64,000 bases of DNA, from NCBI RefSeq assembly GCF_000497045.1, contig NW_015961959.1:62001-126000 (forward strand), read 5' to 3'. Below, piece by piece: positions 9,779 to 19,218 of the stretch. The number at the start of each line of letters is the position of its first letter. The first letter of the stretch is position 1. The DNA comes from Kalmanozyma brasiliensis GHG001. Its lineage: Eukaryota > Basidiomycota > Ustilaginomycetes > Ustilaginales. A model generated the notes under the pieces. That model had not been told where the DNA came from and ran no database searches. It worked only from the letters and a program-made list of their open reading frames with translations. A program made the translations under genes and the position numbers.

Positions 9779-10180
9779 TTAGAGACCCTCTTCTTTGAGA
9801 CGAAGTGCTCTTGCAGGTTCCTCGATCTGCGATTCGACAAAGAGCAAACATAATGTCAGTAAGTGACGCTCCTCATTGAGGGCAACCGGCGCTATTCGGC
9901 AACATACCTTCTTGACCAAGTCGCTCAACCGCGCCTCGCTCGCTTGCGAGTCGAGCACGAGCTTCTGCTTGTTCTTGTAGGTCACCTCGATGCGCTGCAG
10001 CGCGTCTGTGGATACGGTCCTGGTCTTGATATCGGGTAGGTCCATGCCGGGGACGGGCGGCTTGGTGGGCAGCTGCGCGAGGAGGATGCGCATCGAGCGC
10101 GAGGCTTGCGAGGCGCTCAATGGCGCGAATTCGAAGGTCATCGCTGTGATGTGCTTGAGGGAGGCGGTTGCGATTGACAT
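9779..10180 (-). CDS. MRPL44: Mitochondrial large ribosomal subunit protein mL53
   Basis: Two exons, 10180-9908 and 9826-9779 on the minus strand, give 106 residues. The protein (TFEFAPLSASQASRSMRILL ... RIEVTYKNKQKLVLDSQ) matches the small thioredoxin-fold mL53/Mrpl44 family of the mitoribosome large subunit. The intron (9827-9907, 81 nt) has a GTATGT donor, TACTGAC branch site and CAG acceptor. It is a multiple of three and contains no in-frame stop, so an unspliced message would insert 27 residues near the C-terminus. The spliced ending (LVKK followed by IEEPARALRLKEEGL) is the more family-like one. M14 is an alternative start. Divergent from TTI2. Confidence 0.82.
   Translation of the reverse strand: MSIATASLKHITAMTFEFAPLSASQASRSMRILLAQLPTKPPVPGMDLPDIKTRTVSTDALQRIEVTYKNKQKLVLDSQASEARLSDLVKKVCCRIAPVALNEERHLLTLCLLFVESQIEEPARALRLKEEGL
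9827..9907 (-). other. Intron of the mL53 gene, 81 nt, stop-free and in frame
   Basis: Donor GTATGT at 9907-9902, branch TACTGAC, acceptor CAG at 9829-9827. Splicing keeps frame, and so does retention. Confidence 0.8.
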
Positions 10181-10425
10181 GATGGGCGAGAGACGGGTGA
10201 GAGGATGTGCTTGTGGGTCGAGTGGGTGTTGAAGGGAGAGTTGGAAAGCGAGTTGAAGGAGGAGGAGCGAGAAGATGGGAAGAAAAAGCCAGCTTTTTCG
10301 TCGGAAGTCGGGAAATGCAAAGCGCTTTTAGAAGGTTTGGGTCCAGGGTCCTCCTCCTCCTCCTCTTCTTACTTGTTCTCAAGCTCCAAGGGCAGCTCGC
10401 ACCATCGGATCTCTCTGCAGACACC

Positions 10426-12255
10426 ATGGTCGAGCTTCCAAGACCATCTCTATCCGCCAGCTCGACCGGCATCGACGTTCTTTCTCGGGCACACCGAGCC
10501 CAGCCCCTCCCAGCTCCCGCCTCCACACCATGCTGCTATCGCTTCGGCCTGTCCACACTTCCTCACGAGTCGTCTCTCCAGCTGGACCTGCACGACACCC
10601 TTAATCGACTCCTCTCGCTCTCCCGTCAGCTAGCCATCCCCACACAATTCAGCCGGGGCGATGGTCAAGCATGGACGCATTCGGCAGAGCACTACCCCTC
10701 ACTGTTGCGTTGGAAGGAGCAGCAGGTGCCCACGCTTCTCGAGCAGGTCGGGGAAGCGTTGCGCGAGCTGAGCGGGCACAGTCTCGCAGACAAGCCACAG
10801 TCTCACGCTGAGCCAATCCATCTGGTTGTCGGCCATGTCGTCTGCGCAGTCGCTCGGTACATCCCGCCCCCACTCACCGGCATCGCTCCCCCACCCACCG
10901 ACTCTCTGCCTCACCACGGTTGGATCGGCGACTCTTCCCGACTTCAAGCGCAGCGCATCCTCGTCGACTTGCAAGAGTATCGCGAAATACCTTCGCAGGC
11001 TACAGTAGTAAAAGCGCTCCTCGCGGACTACATCAAGCCCATCATCCAAGAAGCAGGCCTCTCCTCCTCTGGCCCGCAGAGCAGCATCGACCCCATCACG
11101 GGGCGTCGCAAGCCGCCCGCGTCCCAGGCCAACTTTGTTTCTCACCTGGACGCCAACCTTGGTCGTCACCGTCACTCAGCTGATGAGGATGAGGGTGCAT
11201 CCAACCTCGCTCCCTCGCGCTTCGCCCTCACGCTCCCATCCGAAAGTCGGGCCTTGGAGGAGCGCAATGAAGCCCTGGGGTGCACCAACGTCCTCTCCTT
11301 GATCCTCACCCACCTCTCCCTAACCAACGAGTCGGACTGGACGGCGGTCTGGCCCCTGCTGATCCCACCACTGCTAACGCTAGCCGAGCACCCGCAACCG
11401 CGCTTTCGACTGCGCGGTAGCGCGCTGGTATACACCCTTCTCGAGCGCGGTGGTGAAGCGCTGGCCAAGCTTCTCCTCCGAACTGGCATCGGTAGCCTCC
11501 TGGAAAAAGCGCTGCATGTCAACCTCACCTACATCCACGACGAGACGTATGCAGCGGGGTTGTTGTCGTGCAGCATCGGGGCGCTGCGGTTGCTCATTCT
11601 GCTAAGCACTTCTCCCATTGCATACCGGCTACCTCTGTCTGGCCCGGGTGGGGTGGGTGAGGGCCGATTGTCCTCTGCGGTGGGTGACTGTGGCGAGAAG
11701 CGACAGGAGTCGCTCACGCGCTTGGTGAGCGAAGGCATCCTCTCCACGTGGTCGTACCTTCCCCTTCCGCCCGCCGGCACGCACCTCGGCCGATCGCTCG
11801 TGCACACCACCGTCACCGCCTACCTCGTGCTGATCGACGACCTCTCCCCTCCCGCACTCGACCCTTCCTCTACACGGAAAGGTCTCGGGTCGATCTCGCG
11901 CTTTGTCGACGTATCCCTCGACTGGATCGCGCGGAACTGGTTGTCCACCGTCCCCTTTCTGCACTTGGACGAAATCCCACTCACAGAGGTGGTACTTTCG
12001 CTCGCAACACGGCTCACAGCGGACGGCGCGGGAAGGTGGGTCGGTCCCCTCCTGGCGGCCGTAGCCAAGTGTTGGATCTCATCCCTCGAATCGCCCCTCC
12101 GGCAGGAGAGCGAGGGGGACGAGAGGTGGGCGCGGTTGGAGGAGGGTTTGCGGATGTTTTTGGGGAGATTGGCGCAGGTGGATGCGTCGGTGGGGGGAAG
12201 ATGGGGAGCGCTGAGGGAGGTGGATGGGCGATTGGGGGTGCTGGAGCCGATATGA
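10426..12255 (+). CDS. TTI2: Tti2 homologue, Tel2-Tti1-Tti2 (TTT) co-chaperone subunit
   Basis: 609 residues from ATG 10426 (context ACACCATGG). Helical-repeat protein lacking catalytic motifs. The block running from TNVLSLILTHLSL through RFRLRGSALVYTLLERGGEA and the ILSTWSYLPLPP region resembles the Tti2 family, a HEAT-like subunit of the TTT complex that stabilises and matures PIKK kinases (TOR, ATM/ATR-type, Tra1) with Hsp90. The upstream open frame to 10207 lacks an AUG and overlaps the divergent mL53 promoter, so it was excluded. Ends 245 bp before the convergent ArgRS stop. Assignment rests on pattern resemblance in a fast-evolving family. Confidence 0.6.
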   Translation: MVELPRPSLSASSTGIDVLSRAHRAQPLPAPASTPCCYRFGLSTLPHESSLQLDLHDTLNRLLSLSRQLAIPTQFSRGDGQAWTHSAEHYPSLLRWKEQQVPTLLEQVGEALRELSGHSLADKPQSHAEPIHLVVGHVVCAVARYIPPPLTGIAPPPTDSLPHHGWIGDSSRLQAQRILVDLQEYREIPSQATVVKALLADYIKPIIQEAGLSSSGPQSSIDPITGRRKPPASQANFVSHLDANLGRHRHSADEDEGASNLAPSRFALTLPSESRALEERNEALGCTNVLSLILTHLSLTNESDWTAVWPLLIPPLLTLAEHPQPRFRLRGSALVYTLLERGGEALAKLLLRTGIGSLLEKALHVNLTYIHDETYAAGLLSCSIGALRLLILLSTSPIAYRLPLSGPGGVGEGRLSSAVGDCGEKRQESLTRLVSEGILSTWSYLPLPPAGTHLGRSLVHTTVTAYLVLIDDLSPPALDPSSTRKGLGSISRFVDVSLDWIARNWLSTVPFLHLDEIPLTEVVLSLATRLTADGAGRWVGPLLAAVAKCWISSLESPLRQESEGDERWARLEEGLRMFLGRLAQVDASVGGRWGALREVDGRLGVLEPI

Positions 12256-12500
12256 TGGCTCGCAGGCCGGCGATCGAGTGAGTGGGTAAGTTGTTGCTTC
12301 AGGTAGGTGACTACGCGCGCTCGAGCTGGGTTCACTCGCGTCCCTCAATCACACCCTCATGCAACGGTGGCGGCATGCTAGGCGGGAATCGCGGGCGCGC
12401 ACACAGCCTATCAGATCTGGTCCCACTCAATTCACACACCCACTCACTCACACATGCTGAGCAGCACTCCAAACCTAATCGTCATTGGCAACACCTTCTC

Positions 12501-14417
12501 TTACATCCTGTCAAGCGGCGTGATGGTCAACAGTCGCAGTGCACTCCCGAGCACGTCCTTGCAGCACCTGAACACGAACAGCCTGGCGAGCGCCAAATCC
12601 TTCTCCTGCCCTTTCACCAGCAAGAATTCCCAGCAGCTCGAGATCAGATGCGTCAACCTGAAGGCGTACGTCACGATGGTCGAAGGCTGGTGGTCCTTCA
12701 TGGCGGCTTTGACGGTGTCGGGCCATTGGGCGAGGAGCATCACGAGATCCCTTGCCTTGGGCTCGGCAATGAGATCCAGGTTGATACTCGACAGGTCGAG
12801 GTCGGAGGTGGGCAGTTCGAGGTTGTCCGACTCCTTCGCTTTGCGTTCCACCGAACACAATCGCACATGGTTGTACTGAAGGTAGGGACCGGTGTCGCCT
12901 TCGAACGAGAGCATGCGCGACCAGTCAAAGTTGTAGTTGTTGATGCGCTTGCTTGCCATGTCCTGGATCTTGACCGCCGTCATCCCGACAATATCGGCGG
13001 TGCGCTCCGGATTCTCCACCTGGGCATACTTGGCCTCGTTCGCTCGCATCACCTCGTGCATCTTGTCGCGCGTCTCATCGAGGATGTTGTCGAGGAAAAC
13101 CACGGTTCCCTTTCGAGTCGACATGCCGAGGATCATACCGAAGTTGATGTGTTGCAGTCGGCTGGTCTCTTTCTGCGCCCACTCGTAGCCCATCAGCTCG
13201 AGCACCTTGAAGAACTGCGCCAGGTGCAGATCCTGTTGCGACGCAACGACGTAGATCATCTTGTCGAACCCATTGCCGTCGAAGCTCTTGTCGAATCGCT
13301 GCGCGGCCTCGGCAATGTCTCGGGTGATGTAGAGCGGTGTTCCGTCTCGTCGCTCGATGACGGCCTTTTCGAGCTTGTACTTGGACAGATCGGCCAAGAG
13401 CGCTCCGTTGTCCTCTCGCGTGACGAAGTCGTGCGTCTTGAGCTGGTCGAGCGACTTGACAATGTTCTCCTTGGTCACCTGCGACTCGCCCGAGTAGACA
13501 TCGAATTGGACGTTGAGTCGGTCGTACACCTCAATGTACTTTTTGATGGAGAGATCGCGGAACTTTTGCCAGAGAGCGAGCGCCTCCTTGTCGCCATCCT
13601 CCATCTTCTTGAAGAACTGCCGGGCCTCGTCGTGGATCTTCTCGCCCTTGCCATCCTCCTCCTCGCTGGCGAGCTTGTTGATGCGGACATAAACATCGAA
13701 GAGGGTGTTGACAGCATCCTCTTGAAGCTTTTGCTCGTCACCAAAGAGCTTCCAACCGACAGCGAGCAGACCGAATTGCTTACCCCAGTCACCGAGGTAG
13801 TTGTACTTGGCGACGTTCCATGCGTTGGCCTTGTACAAGTTGGAGAGGAAGGCGCCGATGATGGTGGATCGCAGGTGACCGGCGTGGAAGGGTTTTGCGA
13901 TGTTGGGCGAAGAGAACTCGACAATGATGTTCTTGCCCTCGCCGTCACGGTTGGTACCGTAGCTTGGCTGGGTGTTGCCTTGCTCGTCTCGAGGAGCACC
14001 ATACCCGTGGGTCATGACGTGGACAGTCTGGAGAGTGAGCTTGATGAGCGTCTTGCTGTTCAAGAAGTAGTGGAGGAAGGGACCCTTTGCTTCGACCTTC
14101 GAGAGGAACTCGTTGGGCTGGAACGCGGCTGCCGCCTTTTCCGAGATCTCGTTGGGCTTGCCAGGGAGCTTGAATCGAGGTACGGCGACAGTGTAGTCGC
14201 CGATCTTGCCGGTACCCACAGCGACGAGGGCAGCGTTCAGGTCGACGCCGAGGGAGGAAGAGACGTGCTGTGCGATGGCGATACGGAAGCTATCGAGAGG
14301 AGCACGCTTGATGTCGGTGCCAGGCAGATCGGTAGGCATGGCAGGCAGCTCCGAGAGGTAAGGAGCGCCGTTGAATGAGGCCGGCGAAGGCACGAGGGCG
14401 ATAGTGGAAGAAGCCAT
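12501..14417 (-). CDS. Arginyl-tRNA synthetase (probably cytosolic and mitochondrial)
   Basis: 638 residues from ATG 14417 (context GCCATGG). Class I synthetase charging tRNA-Arg. The HIGH-equivalent FHAGHLRST has HAGH at residues 178-181 following EFSSPNIAKP; the KMSKS-equivalent is the fungal ArgRS form GMSTRKGT, and the protein ends KPLDRM-like (ITPLDRM), the usual ArgRS C-terminus that reaches into the active site. The N-terminal Add1-type domain precedes the Rossmann core. Upstream of the AUG the frame continues open and encodes an Arg/Ser/Thr/Ala-rich stretch without acidic residues ending HHHFSTSAM, as expected for a mitochondrial presequence, although it contains no AUG until 14948. 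No second ArgRS gene is in the window. Confidence 0.96.
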   Translation of the reverse strand: MASSTIALVPSPASFNGAPYLSELPAMPTDLPGTDIKRAPLDSFRIAIAQHVSSSLGVDLNAALVAVGTGKIGDYTVAVPRFKLPGKPNEISEKAAAAFQPNEFLSKVEAKGPFLHYFLNSKTLIKLTLQTVHVMTHGYGAPRDEQGNTQPSYGTNRDGEGKNIIVEFSSPNIAKPFHAGHLRSTIIGAFLSNLYKANAWNVAKYNYLGDWGKQFGLLAVGWKLFGDEQKLQEDAVNTLFDVYVRINKLASEEEDGKGEKIHDEARQFFKKMEDGDKEALALWQKFRDLSIKKYIEVYDRLNVQFDVYSGESQVTKENIVKSLDQLKTHDFVTREDNGALLADLSKYKLEKAVIERRDGTPLYITRDIAEAAQRFDKSFDGNGFDKMIYVVASQQDLHLAQFFKVLELMGYEWAQKETSRLQHINFGMILGMSTRKGTVVFLDNILDETRDKMHEVMRANEAKYAQVENPERTADIVGMTAVKIQDMASKRINNYNFDWSRMLSFEGDTGPYLQYNHVRLCSVERKAKESDNLELPTSDLDLSSINLDLIAEPKARDLVMLLAQWPDTVKAAMKDHQPSTIVTYAFRLTHLISSCWEFLLVKGQEKDLALARLFVFRCCKDVLGSALRLLTITPLDRM

Positions 14418-15255
14418 GGCGGAGGTGGAAAAGTGGTGGTGCGCGGGTGGTAGCGATGCTGGTGTTGCTGGCTTGATGGATGCGGTGATTCGTTGAGCTC
14501 GTGTTGCACCCGAGAACGAGGCCAGGATCGAGGGGGACGAGCGGACGAGGGTGGAAGCCAAGCGTCGAGTCGTCAATGCGGAAAGAGTGCCTAGGGGCGG
14601 CGAGGACAGTGTGTATCGGGCCTTTGGTGAGCGCGTCAAGCTAGGTGACTCGAGTCTATGGACGATATGATGGTGTCTTAGTCGATGATGTTGGTGAATT
14701 GTGCCGGGTTCAGAGAGCTTTTTTTCGTTCTTCTTGACAGGTTTCGGCCAAATTTTAGTCTTTGGAGGCGAAGGCACATCGAAGCGCCACTCGGACTGAC
14801 TCGACCCGATCCGGATCTGAGCCCGATCTAGCTGCTTGGGAAGCACGTGACCACCGCTTTGTCGTACGCGTTCGGTGCTCGTCTCAAAGCTGAAATTGAC
14901 ACTGAAAAGAAAAGAAAAGGAGAAAATAGTGTCACAAAATTGGACCATCAAAAAGGCAGTCCAGGCGCAGTCAGCAGCAGCAGCAGCAGCAGCAGCAGCG
15001 TCGACAGGTCGTGCATGTGCAACTCATCGCCATCACCATCGCGTCGACATCTCCTCTTGTACCACCATATCACCCGAGTCCAATCCATTGCCATTCACCA
15101 CCACCCTTCGATACCCGGCGGATACCCAAGACTCTCGTCTGACATCACGCAACATCCTTGGCGCGTCTGCATCATCACGGCTATCATCGTCGCGTCTCAT
15201 CCCATCCAACCTTGTGGAGAGGAACAACACGCTTACGACTATCTCATCGCACACA
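14418..15255. promoter_or_regulatory. Divergent region between ArgRS and the coiled-coil gene
   Basis: The left 150-250 bp are the putative ArgRS presequence codons. Also present: AAATTTT at 14750-14756, an E-box CACGTG near 14844-14849, and a (CAG)9 microsatellite at 14972-14998 inside the likely 5' leader of the rightward gene. The frame is open upstream of ATG 15256 but without AUG. Confidence 0.5.
14972..14998. repeat. (CAG)9 trinucleotide microsatellite
   Basis: Nine perfect CAG units about 260 bp upstream of the ATG at 15256, in the probable 5' leader. Confidence 0.95.
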
Positions 15256-18159
15256 ATGGTGGTCCAACGTACCCCACCACCCGTCCGCAGATCGCCGCGA
15301 AAGGAAGCTGCCGCCGTCACACAGGCTCCCTTCTCTTCACAACCTCCCCTCTCATCGCAAGCGCAAAAGATCGCAAACACCATCGCCTCGACACCGTCAG
15401 CCTCGTCGCGCGCCGAACCATTCACCCCTGTCCCACACAATGCAGCCTCCGACTTTCCCAGCTTGGATCAGATGGCAGCCGTATCCAAAGAGCAGCGCTC
15501 CGTCACTCGTCCTACCGCCAATCGCGCTGCCTTTGCCGCCTCCTTCCCGGCTTCCAGCTCCAACACAGTGCCCAGCTCGCTTCCACGTCCCACCGCTCAG
15601 TTGCGCAGTACCCAGCTCATCAATGATGAAAACAATCACGACCAGCGATCACGCGCAGCACGCTCTTCCCTCACCAACGGTGCCATCCAGCGCGTACGTC
15701 AACAGGCCGGCGATGTGACTCCTCTCGGCGTCTCCCAGGCAAGGGCCGCCCGTCAAGCGCAGGCTTCATCCCAAGCGAATCAATCTCTGATCGCAGACGA
15801 TAGCGGCGACAGCACCGCGCAGCTCGTTCCTGGCCGTCGCGACATCAACCCTGTCCTCGCCGACATCGATGTCGAGAACCCTCAGATGCCCGGTCTTGCC
15901 TCGACTGCCGCTCCGACTGCCTCAACACCGGCCGTCAACAACACTGCAGCCTTCACGACCGATGCGGCTGCTGATGCCTCTACCGCGTCTCAGACGTCCG
16001 TATTTGGCACTGCAATCCGTCGGAACGGTGTCGACCAACCTATCGGCGGTGCAAAGGCAGGCACGGCCTACGACTTTAGCAAGTATCTCGACGGCGAGCT
16101 CGATCCTTTCAACCGTGCTTCGCGCGCCAACGTCCGTCGAGAGTCGCGTCCCTTACCAGCAGCTCAGCAGCAGAACGTAGGCGCCAGCGATGAAGACGCC
16201 GACTCGTCCGGAGACACGACCGCACGCGGAGCTCTCGCTGCCGCGGCGACGACCGCGACAGTCGCTCCCATCGAGTCCACCCCCTTCTTCAACCGCGTCA
16301 AAGCAGCAGCGGCGCCGACACCTCGCATGAGTCCGCACGCCAGTCCTAGCGTCTCGAGCCGCAAGCTCGCACATCTCTCTTCGCTCACAAACGGCCACAG
16401 CACGCCTTCTGCAGTCAATGCCGGCCCCTCTGCACTCGGCGACGCGTCCACCGTCTCGCTCGCATCGCACAACCGCTTCGACCCGTCCGCACGCGCAGAC
16501 CGTCTCCAGACCATGGAGCTCGGCGAGCTGCGCAAGAAGGCCACCGCCCTCTCGCGCGATCTCACCGCCGCCCACGACGCCCTCGCCTCGGCCAAAGAAG
16601 AGTCGGAAGGCTGGGCATCCGAATGCACCGGCTTGCAGGAGCAGCTGTCGACACTTAAAGCATCCCACCAGACTGCCATCGCCCGCGAGACCCGCGCTCG
16701 CACCGAGCTGCAGGTGCGCCTCAGCCAATACAAGATCGAAGCCGACGACCGCGCATGGAAGCTGCTCTCCCAGCGTCGACAGGCTTGCCTCGTCGAAGTG
16801 GCCCTGCAGCACGCCAAGAACGAAGTCACGTACCACGAGGGCAGGTACCACGCTACGGAATCCGAGCTCGAGGGTCAGAAGGACGAGTTGCGCATCCGCC
16901 TCATGCTCGAACGAAAGCGCGCCGACCTGCTGTCCTTGCACGTCAAAGCGGCGCTGCGCGATTCGGCCCGTATGAAAAAGAGGCTCGGAGTCAAGTCGGC
17001 GGCCCTGCTCGAACTGCAAGCGGAGAACGAGTCGTTGGCGGAACAGCTGGAGGAGGCGCGCCAGTCTCGAGGCACGGCAGGTCGCTCGGGCGACAGCAAT
17101 GCAGCAGCGAAACTCAAGCAGCAGCTGAAGGACGCTCAGGCCGAGATCGAAACGCTCAACGAACGCGACGCTATGATGGCCGAGACGCGCAAGACGTGGA
17201 AGGCCGAGCGCAAGCAGCTGCTCGCCCAGGTGGAACAGCTCTCGTCGTCCTCAGCACCAGCTCCTGCTCCCGTCGCCGCAAAAGTCTCCGCGCTCAAAGC
17301 CGCCAAGTCTCTCGTGGCGACGCAGATGCTACCTCCGTCATCGCCCGTCTACGCCAAACAGAAGAGCCGTCAACCCATGCAGGGCGCATCGGAGCTTGAG
17401 CCGCCCTCGGAAGACGAGATGGATCGACGCGCTCCTCCTGCCGCTCGCAAGCCGCTTGCTGCCAAGTCCTCAGCGCCGCTCGTTCCCTTCGCTCAGCTTC
17501 CCTCCAAGAACGCTACCGCAGCGGTCAAGAAGACGACCAAGCCGACCGTGGCAGCGCCCAAACCCAAATCGAGCAAGAACTGGCGCGACGAGGTGGCCAT
17601 CACCGACTCGTCCGAAGAGGATTCTGACTCTGACGCCGGTGCCAGACGCAGATCCAAGCCTGCCAAGACCGGTCTCAAGAAATCCGTCCCGAAACCCACC
17701 GTCGGTGGGAAGAAGACGAAACCTTCGATGCCGATCGAGTACGACGACCAAACGGCCGATCCGTCGGCGACGCCCATCATCCGCACCAAGCGAGCCGCTG
17801 CGCCTGCTGAGAGCGACGACGACTCCGCCGGCCCCCCGGACTCCTCTTTGCTCGCGACAAAGTTCGGGCGGGATCGCACGAATACCCTGCCCACCAAACC
17901 GAAGCCTTCGACGTTGAAAGCGAACCTCGCGCTGGCCAGCCAGAACGCGGCGGCGGCAGCAGGAGGAAAGAAGAAGAAACGCAAGCTGCTCGGTGGCGGC
18001 GCAGGGGCGATGCAGTGGGGCGCAAGTGATGCAGCAGGGTTGGCGCCCAACTTTGATATCCCCCTGGAATTGAGTCCGATCAAGGGCGGCGGGAAGACGG
18101 CTGGGAACGGGGGTCCGGCGGCGTTCATGGCTGGGTTCGGGAGGAATCCGTTCGCTTGA
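15256..18159 (+). CDS. Large coiled-coil protein of unknown function
   Basis: 967 residues from ATG 15256 (context ACAATGG). I do not recognise the family. Residues 1-400 are Ala/Ser/Thr/Gln-rich low complexity and include MVVQRTPPPVRRSPRKEAAA, which has proline-directed kinase sites. Residues about 420-660 form a long heptad-rich coiled coil (from TMELGELRKKATALSRD to ERKQLLAQVEQL). The tail is Lys/Ser/Pro-rich with acidic patches, many SP/TP sites and a strong nuclear-localisation-like run GGKKKKRKLLGG near residue 905, ending AGFGRNPFA. The layout suggests a nuclear scaffold, for example at chromatin, kinetochore or spindle pole; this is inference only. Convergent with the gene ending at 18368. 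Confidence 0.8.
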   Translation: MVVQRTPPPVRRSPRKEAAAVTQAPFSSQPPLSSQAQKIANTIASTPSASSRAEPFTPVPHNAASDFPSLDQMAAVSKEQRSVTRPTANRAAFAASFPASSSNTVPSSLPRPTAQLRSTQLINDENNHDQRSRAARSSLTNGAIQRVRQQAGDVTPLGVSQARAARQAQASSQANQSLIADDSGDSTAQLVPGRRDINPVLADIDVENPQMPGLASTAAPTASTPAVNNTAAFTTDAAADASTASQTSVFGTAIRRNGVDQPIGGAKAGTAYDFSKYLDGELDPFNRASRANVRRESRPLPAAQQQNVGASDEDADSSGDTTARGALAAAATTATVAPIESTPFFNRVKAAAAPTPRMSPHASPSVSSRKLAHLSSLTNGHSTPSAVNAGPSALGDASTVSLASHNRFDPSARADRLQTMELGELRKKATALSRDLTAAHDALASAKEESEGWASECTGLQEQLSTLKASHQTAIARETRARTELQVRLSQYKIEADDRAWKLLSQRRQACLVEVALQHAKNEVTYHEGRYHATESELEGQKDELRIRLMLERKRADLLSLHVKAALRDSARMKKRLGVKSAALLELQAENESLAEQLEEARQSRGTAGRSGDSNAAAKLKQQLKDAQAEIETLNERDAMMAETRKTWKAERKQLLAQVEQLSSSSAPAPAPVAAKVSALKAAKSLVATQMLPPSSPVYAKQKSRQPMQGASELEPPSEDEMDRRAPPAARKPLAAKSSAPLVPFAQLPSKNATAAVKKTTKPTVAAPKPKSSKNWRDEVAITDSSEEDSDSDAGARRRSKPAKTGLKKSVPKPTVGGKKTKPSMPIEYDDQTADPSATPIIRTKRAAAPAESDDDSAGPPDSSLLATKFGRDRTNTLPTKPKPSTLKANLALASQNAAAAAGGKKKKRKLLGGGAGAMQWGASDAAGLAPNFDIPLELSPIKGGGKTAGNGGPAAFMAGFGRNPFA

Positions 18160-18367
18160 ATTTGATGATGTGATGGAAGGGATCGGGTCTGGAGCAATAC
18201 AGTGTATCACACATGGAACCGATGAGGGGTGAGAAGCGTTTGACATTTGACATCGGCACTGAGAGCTTTCTTTGAGAGAATTGTTAGGTTTGATGCTATA
18301 TGAGCAAGAGGCGGAGGTTTGAACGTCACTCGTGATACGTGTGGCGATCGAACCGGCCTAAAGGTGC

Positions 18368-18904
18368 TCATTCTGGCTGCACCCTCACCCATCGGCCCTC
18401 CTCATCCTCTTCAGGGTCAAAAAAGACCTTGTGTCTACCACCGTCTTGGGTCTCGCAGTAGGACGAGTGGAGCCAGCTTCTTGGAAGTCTGCTGCCCAAG
18501 AACCCGCCGAGCCTCTCCACCTCCCGTAGCACCGGGTGCATGAAGCCTTCCACGACCTCGTAGTGGACAGTGAGGTAGACTGTACCGGTAGAGGGGTCGG
18601 GTCGAAACCATGCCTTTTTCACGACGCCCAAGCGCCTGGCGACGTCCAGGAGCCTGACGATGGCGTTGAGGTCCTTCCGACGAGTCTCATCGAACTTGTG
18701 ATATGTGCGCAGCAGGAACTCCTTGCTGTCAGCTGGCGGGGAGATGGCCGGGTGAAGAGGCGGGATCGCATCGACACAGACGGACCTAGGAATGGGCTGT
18801 ACGGGGAAAGCAGAGGGATCGAAAGGGCGAAGCTCGCAGATGAACGCCTGGTGAAGCGCGTCGTTAGGGATCCAGGTGCCCTCGGGAATGTGTTGATACG
18901 GCAT
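18368..18904 (-). CDS. 'GFLGSR' repeat-family protein, single-domain paralogue
   Basis: 178 residues from the first in-frame AUG (18904). No known family recognised. Its body aligns by eye with each half of the neighbouring 372-residue protein: PFDPSAFP, then KEFLLRTYHKF, a helix, VHYEVVEGFMHPVLREVERL, GFLGSRLPRSW and a final short segment ending near RHKVFFDPEED. It is closest to the second repeat of the neighbour, sharing PFDP-AFP and GFLGSRLP. Same strand, 314 bp downstream of the neighbour, so a tandem duplication is likely. No signal peptide or membrane segment. Alternating strands and amphipathic helices could be an alpha/beta (dimeric-barrel-like) fold, which is speculation. Confidence 0.7.
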   Translation of the reverse strand: MPYQHIPEGTWIPNDALHQAFICELRPFDPSAFPVQPIPRSVCVDAIPPLHPAISPPADSKEFLLRTYHKFDETRRKDLNAIVRLLDVARRLGVVKKAWFRPDPSTGTVYLTVHYEVVEGFMHPVLREVERLGGFLGSRLPRSWLHSSYCETQDGGRHKVFFDPEEDEEGRWVRVQPE

Positions 18905-19218
18905 TGGGCGCGACACGGTTGTGGGGGTAGGTGAGGACGGGAAGCATGGTGAAGCAGAATCAATGCACTTTTTGTGCCCTTTCCGAGCCCTTTGCGCTTC
19001 GGACGTCTGAACAAAGCGTTTTAAACGATGCAGCGCAGCAGATTCACACCGCGTCGTCACACACGACGCGGTGGCGCTTGCCGACGCTCGATGCAGGCTT
19101 CATGCGCAATCTCACCGCGCATTCCGCTCCGAACAGACTAAAAGCAAAGAACGTCTGGCATTTAACTGACTATACGACCAGGGACTTGGTTTGTGAGCAC
19201 GAAGAACACAGAAGACAT
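18905..19218. other. Spacer between the two repeat-family paralogues
   Basis: 314 bp. Downstream region of the 372-residue gene and promoter of the 178-residue gene; nothing else is visible. Confidence 0.4.

Noticed and set aside
12282..14378. 698-codon open frame on the + strand opposite ArgRS
   Set aside because: Antisense shadow caused by GC-rich third positions in the real ArgRS gene; Val/Glu/Leu/Asp-biased composition and no domain.
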